Assembly: GCA_020024185.1 (NCBI GenBank)
Contig: JAHHUD010000075.1
Location: forward strand, 1-7,005
Reading direction: 5' to 3'
DNA from: Oscillospiraceae bacterium
Lineage (GTDB): Bacteria > Bacillota > Clostridia > Oscillospirales > Ruminococcaceae
Length of the DNA stretch: 7,005 nt
Both the position numbers and the translations under genes were made by a program. Position 1 is the stretch's first letter. The number at the start of each line of letters is the position of its first letter. The notes below the pieces were generated by a model that saw nothing but the letters and a program-made list of their open reading frames with translations, was not told the DNA's origin and did no database searches. Of the stretch, positions 5,624 to 7,005 are shown in pieces.

Positions 5624-5825
5624 CCGATATTTCGAATGTCGATTCCATTTATATCGTGTGTGGTCGAACAGACATGAGAAAATCCATCGATGGGCTCTGC
5701 GCGATTATTCAAGACCACTTCTCTATGGATGTAGATAAAAATACACTTTATCTGTTTTGTGGTCGTAAATGTGATAGAATCAAAGGGATTCTAAAAGAAC
5801 CTGACGGAATCGTGATTATTCCATA

Positions 5826-5844
5826 CGATTCGTACCACGAATCG
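5826..5844. repeat. Palindrome in IS21-like end, overlapping a TCGTACCA repeat
   Basis: CGATTCGTACCACGAATCG has perfect 8-bp arms around ACC. It overlaps TCGTACCA (5830-5837), which recurs as a direct repeat at 5874-5881. Repeated sites in the ends are typical transposase-binding sites in IS21 elements. In element A the 44 bp between these repeats, including half of the palindrome, are missing. Confidence 0.8.
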
Positions 5845-5899
5845 CAGATAACAATACCTACAATCCGTGGGAATCGTACCAGTAATACGCTGTTCAGTT

Positions 5900-5914
5900 C
5901 CACCTGTAAGGTGG
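5900..5914. repeat. IS21 terminal hairpin, copy B
   Basis: CCACCT (5900-5905) and AGGTGG (5909-5914) with a GTA loop, identical to the hairpin at 4884-4898, lie 20 nt from the istB stop codon. Confidence 0.55.
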
Positions 5915-5933
5915 CAGTCGCACAATAGTATAT

Positions 5934-6671
5934 TTATGGTGTATTTTTAACTTTTCGCATGTTTAATTCTCCGGCATAGATATGGACAGAATTATTTACA
6001 ATACGGTCAATAATAGCATCTGCATGGATGCCTCCTCCGAGTCTTGTATGCCAGTCCTCAATACGATACTGGGTACAAAGAATGGTACTTTTATCTGTAT
6101 GACGACGCTCCACAAGTTCAAAAAGGAAATGCTCCTGCTGACGTGAAAGCTCGTCAATCATCCATTCGTCAATAATAAGAAGTGTATACCCTTCAAATTT
6201 TTTGAGGAGTTTTGATACACCAGTAACAGTGGTTGCAGCTTCATCGTGTAATTGAAGTAAATCTGGCATACGAATATATCTCGTCCTGTATCCAAGTTTG
6301 CATGCGGATTTCCCAAGAGCACATGCAAGGAATGTTTTGCCTGAACCGGTGAATCCGTCAATAATGATATTTGTATTGGTGTTCATGAACTGACAGGTAG
6401 AAAGAGATAAAATCTTATTTCTGTCAAGCTGTCTGTCCGTATAGTAGATTTCCTCAATGCAAGCCTGCGGATATCGGAATTTTGCCATTTTACTTAGACG
6501 CTTTACTTTATTGGTATATTTCTCCTGATAGGTATAATCCACGATCAGTTGTAAACGTTCCTCAAATGATAATGCTTGATATGTAGGCTCTTTTTCCTGT
6601 AGCTCTAGTGCCTGTATAAATTCGCTGAGATTCATTTCTTCCAGTTTGCGGCGGGTTTCGTTATTTATCAT
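5934..6671 (-). CDS. istB: IS21-family helper ATPase IstB
   Basis: A 245-residue AAA+ ATPase of the IstB/DnaC-like family, which works with the IstA transposase to select and remodel target DNA. Seen in order: an N-terminal helical region (MINNETRRKLEEMNLSEFIQ), Walker A GFTGSGKT (106-113), Walker B LLIIDEW (164-170), the ERR region (188-190), TQYRIEDWH (200-208) and the conserved DRIVNN (222-227). Length is normal. Three ATGs lie in tandem (6677, 6674, 6671). I chose 6671 because GGAGG (6684-6680) is 8 nt away, whereas the first ATG is only 2 nt from it. The start overlaps the istA stop by 11 nt, usual for IS21. The gene looks intact, but its istA partner carries a frameshift, so the element may not move on its own. 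Confidence 0.92.
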   Translation of the reverse strand: MINNETRRKLEEMNLSEFIQALELQEKEPTYQALSFEERLQLIVDYTYQEKYTNKVKRLSKMAKFRYPQACIEEIYYTDRQLDRNKILSLSTCQFMNTNTNIIIDGFTGSGKTFLACALGKSACKLGYRTRYIRMPDLLQLHDEAATTVTGVSKLLKKFEGYTLLIIDEWMIDELSRQQEHFLFELVERRHTDKSTILCTQYRIEDWHTRLGGGIHADAIIDRIVNNSVHIYAGELNMRKVKNTP

Positions 6672-7005
6672 CATCATATCCTCCATAATATTCAGGTCCG
6701 CGAACATATCCGCGTGTTTTGTTTTTTAAGTTCTGGATTTTGAGTTCTTCTTTCTTGGCAAGATAGGTTTTATCTTGATTGCCAGAAAGAATGGTCTTAA
6801 TATGATGGTAACGGGGTACCCGTATACTGGTCAAGGCAATCTCGCAAGCAGTTTCCAGACGTTTTCTGAGTATGGCTTTGACAGTTTTAACACTGACAGG
6901 GCTGAATTATAGCCCTGTTCTTTTATATTTACACTTCGGAAAATACGGTCAATTACTTCAGCTGTATTTTCACCAATGGATGCTGCCCATTTCTTGATGC
7001 GTTCT
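6661..7005 (-). pseudogene. istA: istA (IS21-family transposase), C-terminal part with frameshift
   Basis: From the window edge, the minus strand reads ERIKKWAASIGENTAEVIDR, then IFRSVNIKEQGYNSALSVLK. This is the C-terminal region of IstA after the DDE core. The frame ends at TGA soon after KLLARLP. Another frame resumes with RKRLETACEIALTSIRVPRY, HHIKTILSGNQDKTYLAKKE and a C-terminus KTRGYVRGPEYYGGYDDDK, stopping at 6661. Adding one base in the T-run at 6862-6865 would join the two into the expected YSEKRLETACE. That points to a 1-nt deletion or a sequencing error in a homopolymer. The rest of istA, including the catalytic core, is outside the window. Confidence 0.85.

Larger units (their letters stand above)
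5080..5812 (+). mobile_element. IS66-family element, left part (interrupted)
   Basis: The element begins GTAAGCG at 5080, directly after the broken istB. It carries a leader with repeats, a complete tnpA, and tnpB up to codon 65, where the IS21-like element B begins at 5813. IS66 elements normally carry tnpA, tnpB and the DDE transposase tnpC in this order. The rest of tnpB and tnpC are not in the window and should lie beyond element B. Left end, gene order and the tnpA/tnpB overlap all fit the family. Confidence 0.85.
5617..5928 (+). pseudogene. tnpB: IS66 tnpB truncated by IS21-like element; chimeric ORF
   Basis: ATG 5617 lies inside the tnpA stop overlap, with GAGGG at 5604-5608 as a ribosome binding site. 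Codons 1-65 are TnpB (IS66 Orf2): IYIVCGRTDMRKSIDGL (11-27), LYLFCGRKCDRIKGIL (44-59) and EPDGI are the family's conserved core. At base 5813 the sequence passes into the IS21-like terminus. The frame continues by chance for 38 more codons (beginning VIIPYDSYHESQ) to TAG at 5926-5928, with no TnpB similarity. A normal TnpB is about 110-120 residues and ends in a KRLE...FQWP-type stretch, which is missing. The 103-residue product is unlikely to work. Confidence 0.87.
5813..7005 (-). mobile_element. IS21-like element B, right part (runs off the window)
   Basis: The right end is at 5813 (TGATTATTCC), inside tnpB. The element then carries an end region with repeated TCGTACCA sites, a complete istB, and istA with a frameshift, all on the minus strand. 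The left end is beyond 7005. The boundary is fixed because the same sequence starts at 4841 next to a different flank. IS21 elements are known for TG...CA ends with multiple internal repeats and overlapping istA-istB genes, all consistent with what is seen. Confidence 0.88.

Noticed and set aside
5463..5648. Minus-strand ORF over the tnpA/tnpB junction
   Set aside because: Antisense shadow of two recognised genes.
6158..6361. Minus-strand ORF inside istB in another frame
   Set aside because: Shadow of the intact IstB frame, which carries the Walker motifs.

Overview
The window looks like an AT-rich, low-GC Firmicute. A Lachnospiraceae-type gut or rumen clostridium is my best guess, from the base composition, the AGGAGG-type ribosome binding sites, and the style of the IS66 and IS21 transposition genes. 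The left two thirds is the tail of a cell-surface polysaccharide (capsule/EPS) cluster. The right third is a stack of insertion sequences.

Region 1 (1-2506), all on + : the 3' end of a probable glycosyltransferase; a polysaccharide pyruvyl transferase (266-1273); a radical SAM protein with a C-terminal cysteine-rich region (1288-2418); and the first 33 codons of a Wzx-type flippase, whose start overlaps the radical SAM gene by 14 nt and which is cut at about 2503. The genes are tightly packed and read as one operon. The junction of the first two carries an exact 14-bp tandem duplication that contains the stop codon of one gene and the ribosome binding site of the next.

Region 2 (2503-3093) is mobile-element debris. 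It starts with a GTAA terminus exactly where flippase homology stops. It then holds two terminator-like hairpins, a minus-strand ORF relic of unknown family, and the last 54 codons of an IS66 transposase (TnpC). It probably ends in a TTAC terminus.

Region 3 (3094-4723) holds a possible promoter and a full-length Wzx flippase. This flippase is homologous to, but clearly diverged from, the stub at 2405. It presumably supplies the flippase function that the stub lost. Its last codon and stop lie at a junction with an antisense scrap of an ABC-transporter ATPase (4719-4808).

Region 4 (4841-7005) is a nested set of insertion sequences. An IS21-like element (right end at 4841, istB 3' end) is cut at 5079 by an IS66 element that starts GTAAGCG at 5080. 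That IS66 element (tnpA and the 5' part of tnpB) is in turn cut at 5812/5813 by a second IS21-like element (right end, complete istB, frameshifted istA) that runs off the window. The two IS21 copies are about 97% identical over the shared part. The older copy has lost 44 bp between two 8-bp direct repeats in its terminus.

Working together, the pyruvyl transferase would add ketal-pyruvate to a repeat unit, glycosyltransferases would build that unit, and the flippase would export it. The role of the radical SAM enzyme is open. I see no defence system, CRISPR array, tRNA or rRNA. The most informative content is the record of how the cluster was broken and rebuilt by mobile DNA.
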